A DNA stretch of 62,601 nucleotides, from positions 1 to 62,601 of the forward strand of contig JAUMXY010000009.1 in assembly GCA_030528885.1 (NCBI GenBank). The letters run 5' to 3'. Within the stretch, counting starts at the first letter, position 1; each line of letters starts with the position of its first letter. Of the stretch, positions 62,383 to 62,601 are shown piece by piece. The stretch is from Bacteroidales bacterium (lineage in GTDB: Bacteria > Bacteroidota > Bacteroidia > Bacteroidales > Bacteroidaceae). Position numbers and translations under genes: made by a program. The notes beneath the pieces are model-generated. The model saw nothing but the letters and a program-made list of their open reading frames with translations, was not told the DNA's origin and did no database searches.

Positions 62383-62601
62383 TTATGTCGAGTTATTCCC
62401 TTGCAAATATAAAAAGAAAATCCAAATAAAAACCCTTTTGTTCGGCAGAAAATAGCACAAAAGCATAAATGGACAAAATGGACAGGAAAGGAGGCACAAA
62501 ACAGTATCCTGTGGCTACAAATTTTGGGGAAGGAACAGGGTAACGTGCGTTAATGATACGCCCTTTGTCTAAATTATGATGCACGGCTTACCTAAATTAC
62601 G
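62383..62601. other. Right edge, upstream region of the kinase operon
   Basis: No gene is seen. On the minus strand TATATTTG at 62404-62411 fits a -7 element just before the operon; no good -33 was found. Confidence 0.45.

Noticed and set aside
1-62601. tRNA or rRNA genes in the intergenic gaps
   Set aside because: No cloverleaf with a TTCGA-type T arm and acceptor stem was found by eye; TTCGA words belong to the IS982-like ends.

Overview
The window looks like a chromosomal piece of a gut- or rumen-type Bacteroidales bacterium, most likely in the Prevotella group. The reasons are promoters of the TTTG-N19-21-TAnnTTTG type, an almost complete lack of classical ribosome binding sites, a FeoA-FeoB fusion with a small Cys-rich partner, a serine palmitoyltransferase, a long-form GDP-fucose synthase, a Bacteroidota-type TonB receptor, and many secreted hemicellulose and pectin enzymes. 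No rRNA, tRNA or CRISPR array was seen. The species assignment is inference.

Layout. (1) 0.5-5.1 kb is an A/T-rich accessory cassette: a 1055-residue SNF2 helicase, an Hsp70/actin-fold ATPase and the first ~34 codons of a third gene that is broken. It resembles a defence-type operon but matches no named system I can recall with confidence. (2) 5.1-5.65 kb is IS debris: the 3' end of an IS21-type istB and an internally deleted IS982-family element with both ends. (3) 5.7-12.6 kb is a minus-strand housekeeping block: lptD-like, ruvX, def and a TPR gene, preceded by trmN6 and an HD-domain gene. (4) 12.7-16 kb holds divergent uxaC and uxaB for hexuronate (pectin) catabolism. (5) 16.2-19.9 kb holds the FeoAB iron transporter and a divergent hemerythrin-like/LuxR regulator. 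(6) 19.9-22.2 kb is gmd-fcl (GDP-L-fucose). (7) 23-38 kb mixes housekeeping genes (trmD, htpG) with carbohydrate enzymes: GH35, a SASA-type esterase, a two-domain alpha/beta hydrolase, a CE2-like esterase and GH51. (8) 38-45 kb holds ribE, a GDSL hydrolase and the ilvD-ilvB-ilvN-ilvC branched-chain amino acid operon. (9) 45.6-52.6 kb holds serS, spt with a divergent lipid kinase, and ppdK. (10) 52.8-60 kb holds a DUF4932-like putative metalloprotease, a frameshifted GH26 mannanase, a TonB receptor, panB and pgk. (11) 60-62.4 kb holds a two-gene unit: a putative DNA-binding protein and a membrane Ser/Thr kinase with a leucine-rich exported part.

The most unusual element is a non-coding interspersed repeat of about 425 bp, present three times (22.4, 33.3 and 45.3 kb, the last inverted and truncated). 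It is built from two ~75-bp palindromic units, whose tips match the ends of the local IS982 elements, around a ~280-bp core. One copy has a 7-bp target duplication. The core keeps short hairpins whose stems are identical in all copies while a loop differs, and it contains two alternative pairings for the same arm. This suggests a non-autonomous mobile element, mobilised in trans by an IS982 transposase, with a conserved folded core.

Functionally the genes describe a saccharolytic anaerobe. Secreted GH26/GH35/GH51 enzymes and several esterases strip plant polysaccharides, UxaC/UxaB process uronic acids, Pgk and PpdK run the lower glycolytic/pyrophosphate route, and IlvDBNC with PanB share 2-oxoisovalerate between valine/leucine and pantothenate.
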